Below, one piece after another: positions 12,747 through 24,599 of a stretch of 64,000 bases of DNA. The translations under genes were made by a program, and so were the position numbers. The stretch is from Siphonodentalium dalli. Lineage: Eukaryota; Mollusca; Scaphopoda; Gadilida; Siphonodentaliidae. The stretch lies in NCBI GenBank assembly GCA_032622095.1, contig CP136061.1, positions 171,993,107 through 172,057,106 on the forward strand, in the 5' to 3' direction. The notes beneath the pieces were generated by a model. The model did not search any database and had not been told where the DNA came from. It saw only the letters and a program-made list of their open reading frames with translations. Each line of letters begins with the position of its first letter. Position 1 is the stretch's first letter.

Positions 12747-12972
12747 ATCGCTTCCATCGGTCGTTTCATCGGTCATTCTATCGGTTCCATCGGTTATTCA
12801 TCTGTTCCATCGGTTATTCATCGGCGACTGATACGACGACGTTACAGCGACATCGCCAAAACACGACTGACACCCGTGTTTTCCGACGTCGCTGTAACGT
12901 CGTCGTATCAGTCGCCGATGAATAACCGATGGAACCGATAGAATTACCGATGAAACGACCGATGGAAGCGAT
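12747..12972. repeat. Long imperfect palindrome of ACCGATGG units
   Basis: The left arm (tcgcttccatcggtcg... gactgatacgacgacg) and the right arm (cgtcgtcgtatcagtc... gaccgatggaagcga) are near-perfect reverse complements around an aaaacacg...cgtgtttt core. The left arm has an extra ~20-bp unit. It adjoins the right terminal block (12973-13100) of the 6947-13100 candidate. Confidence 0.85.
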
Positions 12973-13100
12973 AGAATGACCGATGGAACAGATAGAATGA
13001 CCGATGGAACAGATAGAATGACCGATGAATTTATTACAATCGGTCATCGGTCGGTATCGGTTATCGGTCGGTATCGGTTTTTGCATTTCGCGACGGTCCC
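12973..13100. repeat. ACCGATGG-rich terminal block, right
   Basis: Repeats of agaatgaccgatggaac are followed by tcggtcggtatcggtt units and the terminal tttttgcatttcgcgacgg. It mirrors 6947-7160. Confidence 0.8.
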
Positions 13101-13214
13101 TAAGGGTTGTTTGTGTGGATTTTATTTTATTACTAATTTGGTATTTGTTGGCGCACCTACCACCGAAATTCAGGATGTTTCTATACCAACTGCCACCATG
13201 GACGCCATCTTGTA

Positions 13215-13360
13215 TTGCAGAAAATGATCAAAGCGGATTTTAGCGGATTTTGGATATGTTATAGAGGATATATTCCTCTTCAAAATGGAATAGAAACCAA
13301 CTTAGTCCAAATTTGTTCTATGTTGACCCTAAAATTTTAGTTTATCGACCAGACTATGAT
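13215..13360 (+). repeat. Dispersed repeat Y, copy 2
   Basis: It carries gcggattttggatatgtt, atattcctcttcaaaatgg and aaccaacttagtccaaattt, as in 41015-41135 and, inverted, 4985-5130. It is preceded by 'catggacgccatcttgtatt', a phrase also seen before the 41-kb copy. Confidence 0.75.
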
Positions 13361-16107
13361 AGTTGTCGTTAAAACATTATCATGCAATAAAGATTTCTTT
13401 AATTATATTCTATTACTAACATTCATTGTTTACCCATGTTTATTGATAATGAATTGAATGTGTTATTCGGTCCAGGAACCTTCGTTGTCAAACAATTAAT
13501 CTGGTCACGCATCGATTATATTCGCAATCCAAAATCAAAACATCGGGATATATGTAACGGATAAATACATTTTCAAACACCCTGTCCCATCATCAGTCAA
13601 TAATCATAAAGTATGTTTAGGTACTCAAGTCCCAAAAACTAATTGGTCACATATATATATATTAACTATAGCAGGTCATATAGTGAATTGTGAACATAAT
13701 ATGGTTCCTGTGGCTGGATATTCATTTAGTTTGGTTATGTTTAACATTATATATTATTTTTTTTTATATAAACTGGATATTCCGTTTATTGAATACTTTT
13801 GCATACAAAAATGATATATATACAAGGAAAAAAACTAACTTAAAGTTGAATAGAAGAAAAAATTACAACAAAAAGAGGCTTGTTGTGTCGTCTAAGAGAT
13901 TCCGTATATAGGGCCGGGGTGGGTGGGTGGTCCAGAGGCGGAAAAAATCGTGCTTGTAATTTTTTTCTAAATAGCTATATATAGCAGCTATAGTGACTCT
14001 TTAGCCTAAGATTTAGCAACATTCTGGATTTCACAGGATCCCGGACCACTTCACAGTGGACCACCGTAATAGCGTTCAGGAAACTTATTATCAGCGGAAG
14101 AAATATTTAGTAACACAATTAATATATTACCCAGTTGTATTACTTGAATAAAGTAATAAAAAATAAAAACTGTATCACAAATTGGATACTACATGGTGAA
14201 TACTCAATGATGACTATATATCATTAACATGATTGTTGCATAACACGAAATTGAAAAGGGTATCTCATAAATTTCTAATGTCTGAAATACTGTCTTGTCC
14301 TGCCATGTAATCAAATTCATTCCTTCTGGTTATTTCTCATCTTGAATGATTGCAAGTAATGTTAATTTGCAACAATTATCCAAATAAAACTGAATTGGTC
14401 ATGATGAATGACCGTTAACTGTTTACTGCTCAGACAATCCCAACTGAAGGTGACGCTATGATTCTCATTGAATTTCTGAACTTCATCTTGGAGCTTTACT
14501 GCTCAACAAGACTAAACTAAAATACTAATTGTATACTGTTATCACTTACAAATAGATGAACTGAAATAAAGTGATGCATTAAGAAATGACATTCAATTCT
14601 TCATTCTGGTCTATCACCATACCAAACCACATCAAAATTCGACAACGGACACTTAACTTATATTGCAAAAGCTGTGTACGTACTGAATTTCATGAAGTCG
14701 AACAGGGCCCATAACTCTGGTAGTCACAACCCGTGATATTATGCATATTCGTTCCCCTTTTATGGTCCGTCACCATGCCATAGGGCATAAACATATGACA
14801 ACCTCACTCTTGAGTTATAATGCAAAATGATTGTACGGACGGACGGCTCGAAACGTCAACTATATACCCGCCGACTAATATTGGGCGGTATAATAACCAT
14901 ATATCTATGTGTATACCTAACCAAAAACAATTCCCCTCCCCCACCCCACCCCACCCCGGTGGAGAAGACTTAAAAGAGTTCTTTGGTCATCTACAAATAA
15001 TTGTGGAATCCCTGACCTGTTTACCACTATTTACACTGATCAGTGTTCTCTGTCAGACACAACACACTCGATTTATTAAGGCTATAATGGGGTCTAGGGC
15101 GATTTGTGACATATAGTGTACCTACACAATGCTTTATTATTGTTGTTAGATACTGAAAACACCAGGAAACGTCTGGAAATACAGTTTATTTTTCGTTTTT
15201 TTTTTAATCTGTGTTTACCAATTAGTAAGACAGTTAACACAGTTATTGAAGAACGGCTAAAAAAAAGTCTGAAATTTTGATAAAAACATGAGAAAGAGGT
15301 TTTTTTTGGGGTGGTGGCTCCCTCTGGTCGGAAAAAAAAAAAATTTGGTGTGCAATTTTTTTTCATACCCCCCCCCCCCCCCCCCCTGGCTGGCTCAACC
15401 AATTTTCGTGGCTGGTTATCTAGCTAATTGGAACAACAATTGTATTAAAAGCTACAATCTACAGAATGTGCAATAATCAGAACACAGTTGTATCAACATG
15501 TTAATGTTATTGCATGTGTTTATCTTGTTGCGAGGTAAAACCATTGCATCACAACAAACTCGTGCAATAATGTTAACCAGTTCACACACTTGTGTCGGTC
15601 TTTCATTTAATGAAAATAATTTGTTTTGTGTATTATTACGTTAGATACATATTTGAAATAAAACACAAAGATCATCTTATAAATATATAGAGGATCTACA
15701 ACGAGTCCCCAGTTTATAGCAGAATTTACAAAACGAGTCCAGTAAATTAGGTCTGGACCGAGCCTTTTGTTTCACGTTGCGTTGTTTGCCTGCGTAAAGA
15801 AATAGTCGCAAATAAAGACTTGTTGGTATATTTAATGGCATATATTTAATTTTAAAACTCTTCATTCATTATAGTTTGTTGGAAAAATATTGGAAGCCAC
15901 AGTATTTTGAGTATGGAATGTAAACAGACGACAAACCGGAAGTCGAGGTCACCTGGCACTATTTCCTGTTATTAAACGAACGTTTAATATCACAATTTAT
16001 AGAATGGGTTTATTGAATGGAAAAAGGATAGGATCATGTAATAAATTGTAATACAGCATTAGGCCACAATAAATAAATTGCTTGATTTTCATCCACTTAT
16101 TTTTCAG
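13361..16107. other. No gene; homopolymer-rich intron
   Basis: It holds CACCCCACCCC near 14938-14957 and a poly-C run of about 20 at 15368-15387. I found no transposon ORF or shared repeat. The last bases, ttcatccacttatttttcag, are the polypyrimidine tract and acceptor of the next exon. Confidence 0.5.
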
Positions 16108-16317
16108 GTTCAGATGGAAGTTCCAGGCTCACCAATCTTTGTGATGAAGCTGGCAAAGCAAGCACGCCATTTGGAAGTTCAGTTGTTGGCAGATGTTTAT
16201 GGGAATGCAATATCATTGTTTGGTCGAGATTGCTCTATACAAAGGAGACATCAAAAAATCATTGAAGAGGCTCCTGTTCTTATTGCTCGACCAGCACTGT
16301 TTGATAAAATGGAAAAA
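16108..16317 (+). CDS. ACACA: Acetyl-CoA carboxylase exon A (biotin-carboxylase domain)
   Basis: Seventy codons, phase 0 at both ends, with acceptor ttatttttcag and donor AAA|gtaggt. The product starts [18 protein letters not shown] and contains [22 protein letters not shown] and [13 protein letters not shown]. This matches the ATP-grasp part of the biotin-carboxylase domain of eukaryotic multidomain ACC. The RRHQK residues that line the ATP/bicarbonate site in bacterial biotin carboxylase are intact. ACC carboxylates acetyl-CoA to malonyl-CoA, the committing step of fatty-acid synthesis. The reading frame joins exon B without a gap. ACC1 versus ACC2 cannot be told from this domain; most invertebrates have one gene, hence the ACACA symbol. 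The intron side of the donor contains an in-frame stop within about 100 codons, as expected. Confidence in the family is very high. Confidence 0.97.
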
Positions 16318-16336
16318 GTAGGTACATGTGTTGTTT

Positions 16337-17365
16337 TTATGTGTACCCATACCATGTATGGTACACATAATACCGACGTCCACATCAACCATCAGTCATT
16401 CATCTGTCCATTCATATGTCCGTCTGTCTGTCCGGAGACACTTGCTATCCGATGCGATAACTCAAGTATTTTTTATCGTATCATGTTCAAATTTTATATG
16501 CATGTTTATGATGACACACCTCTCACCTGTATTTTTGGTATTGATTGGTTGATCGGTATAGAAATTATTAACACTTTGCATCGACACATGGGTATGTGCT
16601 ATCCAATGCGATAACTTAAATATTTTTTTGTCTGATTGTGTTCATGTTTTATATGCATGTTAATGATGACACACCCCTCACCTTTTTGGTATTGATTGGT
16701 TGAATTATTTAGAAAACAATTAACCTTTCACACAATGCAATAAGTCAAACAGTTTTCTTCTGATCTGCCTCATATTTCTAAAAGTTCTAAAAGTATAAAT
16801 TGAAATAGTATGGATGTTTTAATGACATTGCTGTTTACAGACATTGTTGTTTACAGACACTGTATCTTATCTTATAAAAAAAATAACTCCCACATTCCGT
16901 ATTTCCATCATATGATGTCATTGGAAAAGATTAACCCTCTCCACACATCATATGGTCTTCTGATGTTTCTCATCTGTTCATTCGCCTATTTTATGCCCAG
17001 GTTGATGGTGATCCACTTTTCACTTTCATGGATTTTGGGATTAAAATTTCAATGTGACCATTCTCATATATCACCTCTAGTTATCTGATTATTCTGCATT
17101 AAAATATTAGACATGCAATCATTATCAATCATATTTTATATCCAGGTCTATACACTCCTCACTTGTATAGTTTTTCTGGTATTGATTAGTTTTTGAGTGG
17201 GAAAATAATAACCCTTTTCTTCCATCTCAATAATCCCCATGACTATTTAATATGCAGCTAACACAAAAACATAATATGTTATGTATCACATTTCAATGTA
17301 ATAAGCAGATAAATGGAGTTGCTATGATGTTTATCTACTTAATTTCATAACTATTTTATATTTAA
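16337..17365 (+). repeat. Diverged tandem array headed by a 'taccatgtatggta' palindrome
   Basis: It opens 20 bp past the donor with tgtgtacccataccatgtat (mirror tggtacaca) and a GTCCGTCTGTCTGTCC tract. Units of roughly 150-280 bp follow with 'atgcgataactcaa', 'ttggtattgattggttga' and 'attaaccctttcc'-like phrases (about 16460, 16600, 16700, 16920, 17190, 17360). The same head occurs at 42315. No coding capacity is conserved between units. Confidence 0.7.
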
Positions 17366-19566
17366 CCCTTTACCCAACAGCAATATGACTAACGTCATTA
17401 CCTACATTACCTACAGAACTTTCTGGTGACGTCAAAGTTTTTGGGGAAAAACATGTATTATTACTAAATGTTATTTGGCTCTTGTTTTATGAAATTATGT
17501 TCATCTGCATGGATGGGGACTGGAAGTAATTTTTTTTCAGAGTTGTGAATCCCCCTCCCCAAGCATGATAGTGTGGTGAATATTTATTAGGATTTATATT
17601 TAAATGTAATAAACAAACAAAAGGTAAGTTTTGTTTTATCAACAGATCAATGTGACTTTCAGTTTCAATTTCTCCGTCGGAAAACCATATCACGAAATTT
17701 GGTGATTTATTAATATTTTAATCAATGGCTACGTGGTGAAATGAAACATAAAATAAATAATCAAGTGGCATATCAATTCTTGGATAGTTACGTGTAAATT
17801 CAGTTACAACTATCTGCATTATTAGTCAAAACTAGTCCACATTGTACTATCTATTACAACGCACATGTGTTTTTGTTTACTTCAATTTGGCGCACCGGTA
17901 TTTGACCTTGACATTGCAGTCAGCAGTCAATACATTCGCACCGCACATATCTTGTGCAATTAATAAATTAAACAATTCTTTCGTGCCTACTTTGTATCTT
18001 ACGATCGAGAAAAGTTATTTCTCTTAGTTAAATTTTGAGCAAAATATTCAATATAAAATGACAAGACAGTGCCGATAAGTGATTCACGCTAAATGCACCA
18101 CTATATTCCGAATTGATTCGCGCATTTTCAATTTAAAAATAGCCGCGTATCTCGTGAACTATGTGTTCAAATAAAAGTAACTAATGTAATACAATGTCAT
18201 TTCTTTGATTTTTCACATCATGATATGGCCAATTTACTTGAGTATTTAGCAGTGGTAGTGCGCGGAGAATAATAATTTTATTAATCAAACGAGATAACAA
18301 AACGGCCTGTCGATGCACATTTGTGCTATTCTGTATTTCATCATTGCTGCGCTGACGTCGGCAAGGTTCCCAGATGTTTTCGTCGTAATCAGCTGATGAA
18401 TAAGTTCAATGGCAACATTTGATAAATGGTCAATTGATACTAACATTAAATCTAAGATATATTCTGTTTGAATTTGCAATGAATGTCATTTATTTGTTAC
18501 CGAATGGATAATAGTTATAGCCATGATAAATGACAGTCCCCATTGTGTGCCCCACATGCCAACAACACGTGTTGAGAGAGAGAGATTTTATCAGTGGGCA
18601 TTTCTTGGCGGGAGTGTTTTTTAAATAAACCATTTGGATTGAATCGTCTGTCCATTCCTTTGATTTTTCGATTGTATTGTGGAGAATATACTCAAGATTA
18701 TGTATGTGCCAATGTGCTGTAACAACATAATTTATTTGGGTATTAATCTAGGCAATCCCCGTGCCCACAATATTGGTCTGAATTGACATGACGTTGGGAT
18801 GTGTAACTCATTCTTCTACAGTGCGTGAAGAGAAAAATAAAAAAATTTGTCGAACTTTCCGATCAAAACTTTATTGAATTGTCAAAATTTCTCACTCAAA
18901 GTATTAAAATAAAAATATTATGCATATAATCTTGTGATGAATGAGGAGAAAAAATCAAATCAAATTTCTAAACAGTTTTATTGAGAACATATCAAGGGCC
19001 AAAAGAGTTAGAGCAACACAGCATTCTTAGTAACACCAACAGCGCAAGTGTCTTGGAGTTGAACTCTATTTGCTTCGCTGGTCAAATCATGTTACTGGCT
19101 TTTTTTAATTCAGGTGCATATTATTAATAGCTCAAGAACATAAACAAGTCAAATAAATATTTTATTGGAAATAAAAATAAAGTTTGTAAATAAAAATCTG
19201 TAGAATAAAACTATATTTGATGACTGTACACACATCACAATGCGAGTACATTGATTTAGTCGACTTGAAAAATAGCATGGCGACGACGCAGTTTTCGTTT
19301 TATTACGATTTTATTTTGAAATGTCGATTAAATTGTACAAAATCTACCACAAAACCCAACAAAAACATAAACATTAATAATGTAACATCCATTTTATTGT
19401 TTACATTAAAAATAAGATCAATTTGTTGTGTTATAATGCAATATTTTTGTTGTAAACTATGACCGATAAAAGTCGCAAAACTCCAGGCGCTCTGGGGCTT
19501 TATGGACGTTACGCGGCAGGGCGCTCTGGGGCTTTCTGAACGCTAAAGGGTTAACAGCTATGGTGC
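17366..19566. other. No gene recognised
   Basis: AT-rich. Two copies of a GC-richer phrase (gcgctctggggctttatgga, gcgctctggggctttctgaa) lie at 19486-19545. TTAACCCTTTA at 17362 and its inverse at 19543 suggested a transposon, but see the rejected items. Confidence 0.4.
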
Positions 19567-20312
19567 TTAGGAGCATGTCAAAACCTCTTTCGCATATGCG
19601 AAAATATTGTTGAAAAAGTTTTGACGTAAATGTGCAATAACGAAATGTCAGAATTGAGAGAAAAATAATGCGATAACGTCGAAAGCGACTGGCCATAAAA
19701 GTTCAATAACGTCGAAACCACAACAGACCAAAATTTCCGTAAAATGTCGAAACTTTCGCAAACTTTCGCAAACGATGAAAAGTTAAAACATCCATACGAT
19801 TGTCGCACTTCATAAATCCGCGCATTTATTTTTGCCTTCTGCGTAATCAGATGCCAGCTGAATTTTTATTGGCTGTCAGCCAAAGGCCATACAAACAACT
19901 CTATGCGGTTAACACACAAGTACAATGACTTGACAGTTCTACTGTTTTGATAGCTATGAGTTCGCACAAGGCCTAATTAAACAATAGTCAACCCATTCCA
20001 AATGTGTGAAGGGGTGACATTTAGCAAAAGGCTATACAAACATATAGGTCTACTGACATATAATGACGTATATACCGGTCCCTCACAACTATGCGTGAAC
20101 TGTGCGACAGTTTTGTTGTTGTAGTGATGTCTTCTCAATTAGTGAACAATGGTTTAACTCGTTGGACAAAAACAACACATCTGATATATAAAATTCCAAA
20201 ATGAAGCGACTTGATGTCATCATTCGTGTTCCGACCGCTGACGAGAGAGGACGTTCTTGATTGAGCGCACCAGGACGTAGCCAGTGATCGGATTACTCAC
20301 TTCGGCCGGACA

Positions 20313-20918
20313 ATGGATTCGTCTTTAATCCCCGCCGAAGTCAGACACGCTCTCAGCTCACTCCACGTGGATCCCTGCCTGGCCTGGACTTTACGCAGGT
20401 CGGGCAGCCACGTGGAGCTTTTTATGGAATTCCGAATTACGCCATCACGGTCCTTTTCAGGACCCTCTGTTGGTGGTAACTCGGATGCTGGAGCCCACCA
20501 GCAACCCACCACCATGGGAGAAGAAGCCAGAAAAAAGAAGAAAAAGAAAAAGACCCCGTCACAGCGCCGCAGGGACGCCGACAGGAAGGACAAGTGGAGA
20601 AGGAGAACTGAGAGACGCCCAGTTCTCCCCCACTTGTCCTCCAGGCAAGAAGATCAGCCGGCGACAGTCACCACCAGCAGAAGCAGGGAAGCCGACGTTA
20701 ACCCAGAGGTCCCTGCTGTTGACCCAGCGGACAGCGGAGCAGAAGCCACCAGTGGAATAAGGGACACTGACGTCACACCGGACGTCCCTTCCACCGATGT
20801 CGAGATGGCGACACCACCAAGCCATGCTCCACCAGGGGCGGAAAACAACACCTCCGCCCCTGCGACGCCGGAATATGAAGAACGACCGGCATCGCCAGAC
20901 GACATTGATCGAGAGTGA
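20313..20918 (+). CDS. GC-rich 201-codon ORF, possibly retroelement-derived
   Basis: From ATG at 20313 to TGA at 20918. The N-terminal ~60 residues are globular-looking (HALSSLHVDPCLAWTLRR, HVELFMEFRITPS). A basic stretch follows (KKKKKKKTPSQRRRDADRKD, about residues 73-92), then a Pro/Thr/Asp/Glu-rich low-complexity tail. I do not recognise the family with confidence. The 'TPSQRRRDA' basic motif after a short folded head resembles small ORFs of unclassified invertebrate repetitive elements. Base composition is far more GC-rich than its surroundings, the main sign of past coding. No splice sites or partner domains are visible. It may be a captured host fragment or a spurious ORF. Confidence 0.4.
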   Translation: MDSSLIPAEVRHALSSLHVDPCLAWTLRRSGSHVELFMEFRITPSRSFSGPSVGGNSDAGAHQQPTTMGEEARKKKKKKKTPSQRRRDADRKDKWRRRTERRPVLPHLSSRQEDQPATVTTSRSREADVNPEVPAVDPADSGAEATSGIRDTDVTPDVPSTDVEMATPPSHAPPGAENNTSAPATPEYEERPASPDDIDRE

Positions 20919-21023
20919 CAGAACAAGGATAAAGTTAGCAATCCTAAATCACTACTCAGCAGGAAAGACGTACCACCTTAGTAACTACGAGTTCTTCCTG
21001 CTGAGGGATCGCCAGGTGTAGGG

Positions 21024-21515
21024 GAGACCCGGGCAAAGCAGATCATGTAAGGGTTTCTTGTACAAAATGCAACCGGCAATCAGAATTATTAGCACTGTCA
21101 GTTTCTAATCATGATGGCATAACATTTGACGGATGATGCATTAAGATACATCTATTGGGTTGGTTGCTATGGTGATTTTTAATTTTGATCCGCTTTGCCT
21201 GGCCATTGGGCAAATCGGATTACCACATCGGGCAAAGCGGATCAGCAAACGAATCCTTCTGAAAATGCAATAATTTTCAACTATTCATATGCTTTTTAGT
21301 TTTATTTATTACAATAATACATATTTATCCCAAATAATGAATACCGCGTGTTTTCAAACACTCAAGTTTTCCAATTATGGTCATGCTCCGACAAGGCACG
21401 AGTTTTGTCGATACATCGGACTAAAATTGTCCAAATTCACGTAATCTACGCATGTGTACCGGAAGTTAGTCATGTTATGAATGATCCGCTTTGCCCGATC
21501 CGCTTTGTCCAGATC
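21024..21515. repeat. GGGCAAAGCGGATC inverted-motif cluster
   Basis: GGGCAAAGCRGATC or its inverse appears at about 21031, 21188 (gatccgctttgcc), 21210 (degenerate), 21230, 21483 and 21498. The outermost copies face each other (cccgggcaaagcagatc ... gatccgctttgtccagatc). The 490-bp span looks like a small non-autonomous element built from its end motif. No clear target duplication is found. Confidence 0.5.
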
Positions 21516-22569
21516 ACATCTTTTTACAGTCCGGCGAATTACGCGTGTGTCCTATCAAATGTAGCAAATTGACATATTGTCTTATTTCACATATATATTG
21601 CCTAAGACACCGACAACATTTATTCGGGTAGATGTGTATGTGACCATTGATCTGCGCAATTGATATGCGCAAACGCACAATAATTACATATTTGGTCAAA
21701 TCGTAAAATTTCGACGAAAATGTTCTAATGGGCTACCAAATTTTAGTATACCTAGTTCTCTGTGGAAATGTATAAAAACTAACCAATCATAAACTCGGTT
21801 CTTCCGACAATCCCGGGGATAGCTACCCCAAACAACCCAATATATAAACTTGATGTCATAATATCAGTTCGATCATGGCTAGAAACAGTGATGAAATCGA
21901 ATAGATCTATCGGTAGCGGACATATACGCAGTTGGGAAAATATTAGACCAGCAGTTTACACAGGTCGACAGTACGAAGAAGTTAGGGTTTTCACAACCCC
22001 AGGTATCACACATCTAACAGAAAAAAGATGAAATCACACAGAAATTTGAAACCAGCTGCACCCACCCACAATGGGAGCGACAACCGTCCATCCACATGAT
22101 CCAGCATTTGAAGCAATAGGCCCGATATAGAACAAGCCCTCATCACATTGTATCAACGCCAGACATATATAGAGCCATACCCTCTAAGTTCATTGTTTTA
22201 TAATGGTATGTTATCCATATTTTTATTATTCATTCAATAAAGAATCGAGAAAAACATAACACTCAACTCCTCTGTCAGTCAATGCTACCCATAAACGAAA
22301 CTAGGATTGGCCTGGGAAATTAGTGCTAAAAATAGCACAACATAACATGATTGTGCAATTCGTGGAAATTCCAAACTATTATATAATATGTTTTGTATTA
22401 ACTTAACTTTGTCGTATCTGATCGCTGATATATATTGAATAAAATGTGTAGATTTGAAATAAAAGTATAAAAGTCGCCGACGAATTAATCATGATGACGC
22501 TGCGCTTCCGATATCTAACAATGATTTCATACTTATATTGCGAAAATTAAAGCATTGTTTACGACTGTC
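21516..22569. other. No recognisable feature
   Basis: AT-rich interior of the 19570-23687 candidate. Short ORFs only, with no family recognised. Confidence 0.35.
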
Positions 22570-23249
22570 CGACGATGCCGTAAACACCCTGATTTGCGTC
22601 CACATTAAAATATGTGTCTGGTCTAGAAAGACAGATTGAAACTGTAGAAATTAACTCTACGTGGCATACAGAAAGTATACTATAAATCGGGGTTGTGGAA
22701 TAATTTATTGTCGTCCTCGGCTGTATTCTTTTATTCATAATAGTTCGCACAATTAAATGGTGACGGTTTACCCAAAGTGAAGACAAGTTACATAATCACA
22801 CACAAAAACGATTTTCGAAATCAAAATTTGCATTGTTTACAGTACCACTCTGCAGTATTAATGCGACGGTGTAGCAATTATTGCTCGAGATTTAGGGGGA
22901 CTTCAACCTGTACTGTAATATTTACTGTAAACCAGTGATGCAATATCACTGCTATAAACCCACGGATTTGCGGGCACCGTGTGACATCAAAACGTAGGAA
23001 ATGATTGTGTTGTCCTATCCTATATAAATTGGTTCTGGGAATAATTTATTTGGGACTTTAAATAATATTCTATTAATAATAGTTTATTATTAAACGAAGT
23101 TTGAATTGTCAGATATTAACCAAATCGGAGATTTCAGTAGATCTGAGAAATTTACTAATAGGCCTACATTTATAAACTCCGATCAAATCGGAAATGTTTT
23201 CATATCGGAGAATACTCCGATTAAATCAATGGAATTCTTATGATAAAAA

Positions 23250-23452
23250 CTCCGATCTGAGAAATTTCAGCATGGACACCGACATCTTCCCGTTCGCGAC
23301 ACATCAGTATAAAACTGCAACTATGGAGTATTCATTGAACACAAACTGTCACTCCGATCTGAGAAATTTCAGCATGGACATCGACATCTTCCCGTTCGTG
23401 ACACATCAGTATAAAACTGCGACTATGGAGTATTTATTGAACACAAACTGTC
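23250..23452. repeat. Two tandem ~102-bp units
   Basis: 23250-23350 and 23352-23452 are near-identical (ctccgatctgagaaatttca ... attgaacacaaactgtc). The related copy at 61.0-61.6 kb has a single version (gaagatgtcggtgtccttgc...), so the duplication is specific to this locus. Confidence 0.85.
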
Positions 23453-23929
23453 CTGCCAATCATATCGACACAACAGCAATATTGACGGATATAATGCTGC
23501 GATCTTGACGAAAACAAACACTGCGAAAATATGTCGAAACAGAACAGCGAACATTTGAGCAAAACTGCGTGCGATAATGACGAAAAAACTCCGATAATGT
23601 CTAAAAAAAACGACGTCAATGACGCCACATTTTTCGCACTTTTTTCGCATTTTTTCGCATATGCGAAAGAGGTTTTGACATGCTCCCTTATGTCTGCCTA
23701 TGGATTGAGCTTAATTAGCTTTAATTAGCTTTATCATTCTATATCACATATCTGATCTGTGTTGGAGTGATCTAATGGGTTGTAATCGAATGCCACGTCC
23801 ATATTCCTATTGTGTTTATGTGAGCAAGGTGCCCACTAAGCTGATTCCACTTGTGAATTTAATAGTAAGTTCACAATTGTTGAAAGTCATACATTCATGA
23901 AAAGGTTGGTGTAATGATTTATGAAAATA

Positions 23930-24545
23930 ACTAATCACTATCGCCAAGGTATGGGTTAAACATCTGCCAATCGTGTTCCACTTCTCTTTAGCTCAACTTA
24001 ACGAAGTTTGGGTTGGTACTCATTATCAATCCGTCTGTGTGTGCATCCATCGGGGCATCCATGATCCATCAACAATTTCCGTTAGCACACTCTACAGGTC
24101 ACATCTCTCATCTGATCATCACCAATTTTCATGTAGATCTTCAAGGTGACCTCTAGGTGGGAGCCATCAATTTTTTCTCAAATTCGTTAAAAAACATGGC
24201 CACCAGCAGCCATCTTGGATTTCAAATTTTAATCCATCGGCACACCCTGCAGCCCACATTTATTGGAGAATTGTTTTAAAAATTTACAGGCATGTTTAGG
24301 ATCAGCTCCAGATGGGAGCTAAAAATTTGAAATTTTTTTAGGAAAAAGATGGCCACCAGCAGCCATCTTGGATCTTATTCTTTACATGACTAAATCTGTT
24401 GTCACACCCTACAAACCACATCCCTCATCCGTTCATCACCAAACTTCATATGGCTCTTCGGAGTGACCACTAGATGGTAGCCATAAAATATTTCCAAATT
24501 AAAAAATGAATAATGTTGTATTGCCACCCTGTGTGGTCGCCTATT
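23930..24545 (+). repeat. Tandem array with 'gccaccagcagccatcttgg' units
   Basis: It begins with 'actatcgccaaggtatgggt', which recurs at 44757. An ATCCGTCTGTGTG tract follows, then three ~150-bp units carrying 'cacatctctcatctgatcat', 'gtgacc...agatggtagcca' and 'gccatcttgga'. Same general class as the other CCGTCC-headed arrays. Confidence 0.65.
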
Positions 24546-24599
24546 TTTGAGCTCCTGGTTTATGTATTATTACTTCGTATTTCTATGGATTTATGTTCT

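Larger units (their letters stand above)
6947..13100. mobile_element. Candidate PIF/Harbinger-type element, 6.15 kb, TAA flanks
   Basis: The left end (6947) begins GGGACCGTAGCGAAATGC and the right end (to 13100) is the inverse of GGGACCGTCGCGAAATGC. The two ends match over about 45 bp with one mismatch. Both are flanked by TAA (6944-6946 and 13101-13103), the TWA target duplication typical of PIF/Harbinger elements. No transposase ORF is recognisable inside, and the interior holds other repeats. The alternative is two separate small elements whose facing ends I have paired. Confidence 0.45.
1..16107 (+). other. ACC intron upstream of exon A (partial)
   Basis: All sequence before the first recognisable exon. 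I looked for the exon that normally precedes the PGSPIF segment (the glycine-rich ATP-grasp loop) and did not find it, so the intron probably begins outside the window. Its content is repeats, listed separately. The intron assignment is inferred from the exon at 16108. Confidence 0.7.
19570..23687. mobile_element. Candidate Harbinger-type element, 4.1 kb, TTA flanks
   Basis: The left end GGAGCATGTCAAAACCTCTT... is matched by an inverted copy ending at 23687. They are identical over about 35 bp, through the palindrome cgcatatgcg. TTA abuts both ends (19567-19569, 23688-23690). A third end of the same family at 61004 also follows TTA. The right ~1.1 kb (22570-23687) shares its sequence with 61004-61590. 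Inside are a 201-codon ORF and a GGGCAAAGCGGATC cluster. No transposase is recognisable, so mobility would need another copy. Confidence 0.55.

Noticed and set aside
12608-13243. Overlapping 70-105-codon ORFs on both strands
   Set aside because: They translate the ACCGATGG palindrome (SIGHSIGSIGYSS-type runs) and are repeat artefacts.
17362-19554. TTAA-flanked piggyBac-like element (TTAACCCTTTA ... TAAAGGGTTAA)
   Set aside because: Only about 7 bp of the ends match, and the left TTAACCCTTTACCC is simply one unit of the diverged tandem array that contains several 'attaaccctttcc'-like phrases upstream.
24001-24545. Protein-coding gene in the 'gccatcttgga' region
   Set aside because: The phrase atggccaccagcagccatct recurs as part of a tandem repeat and gives no long open frame.
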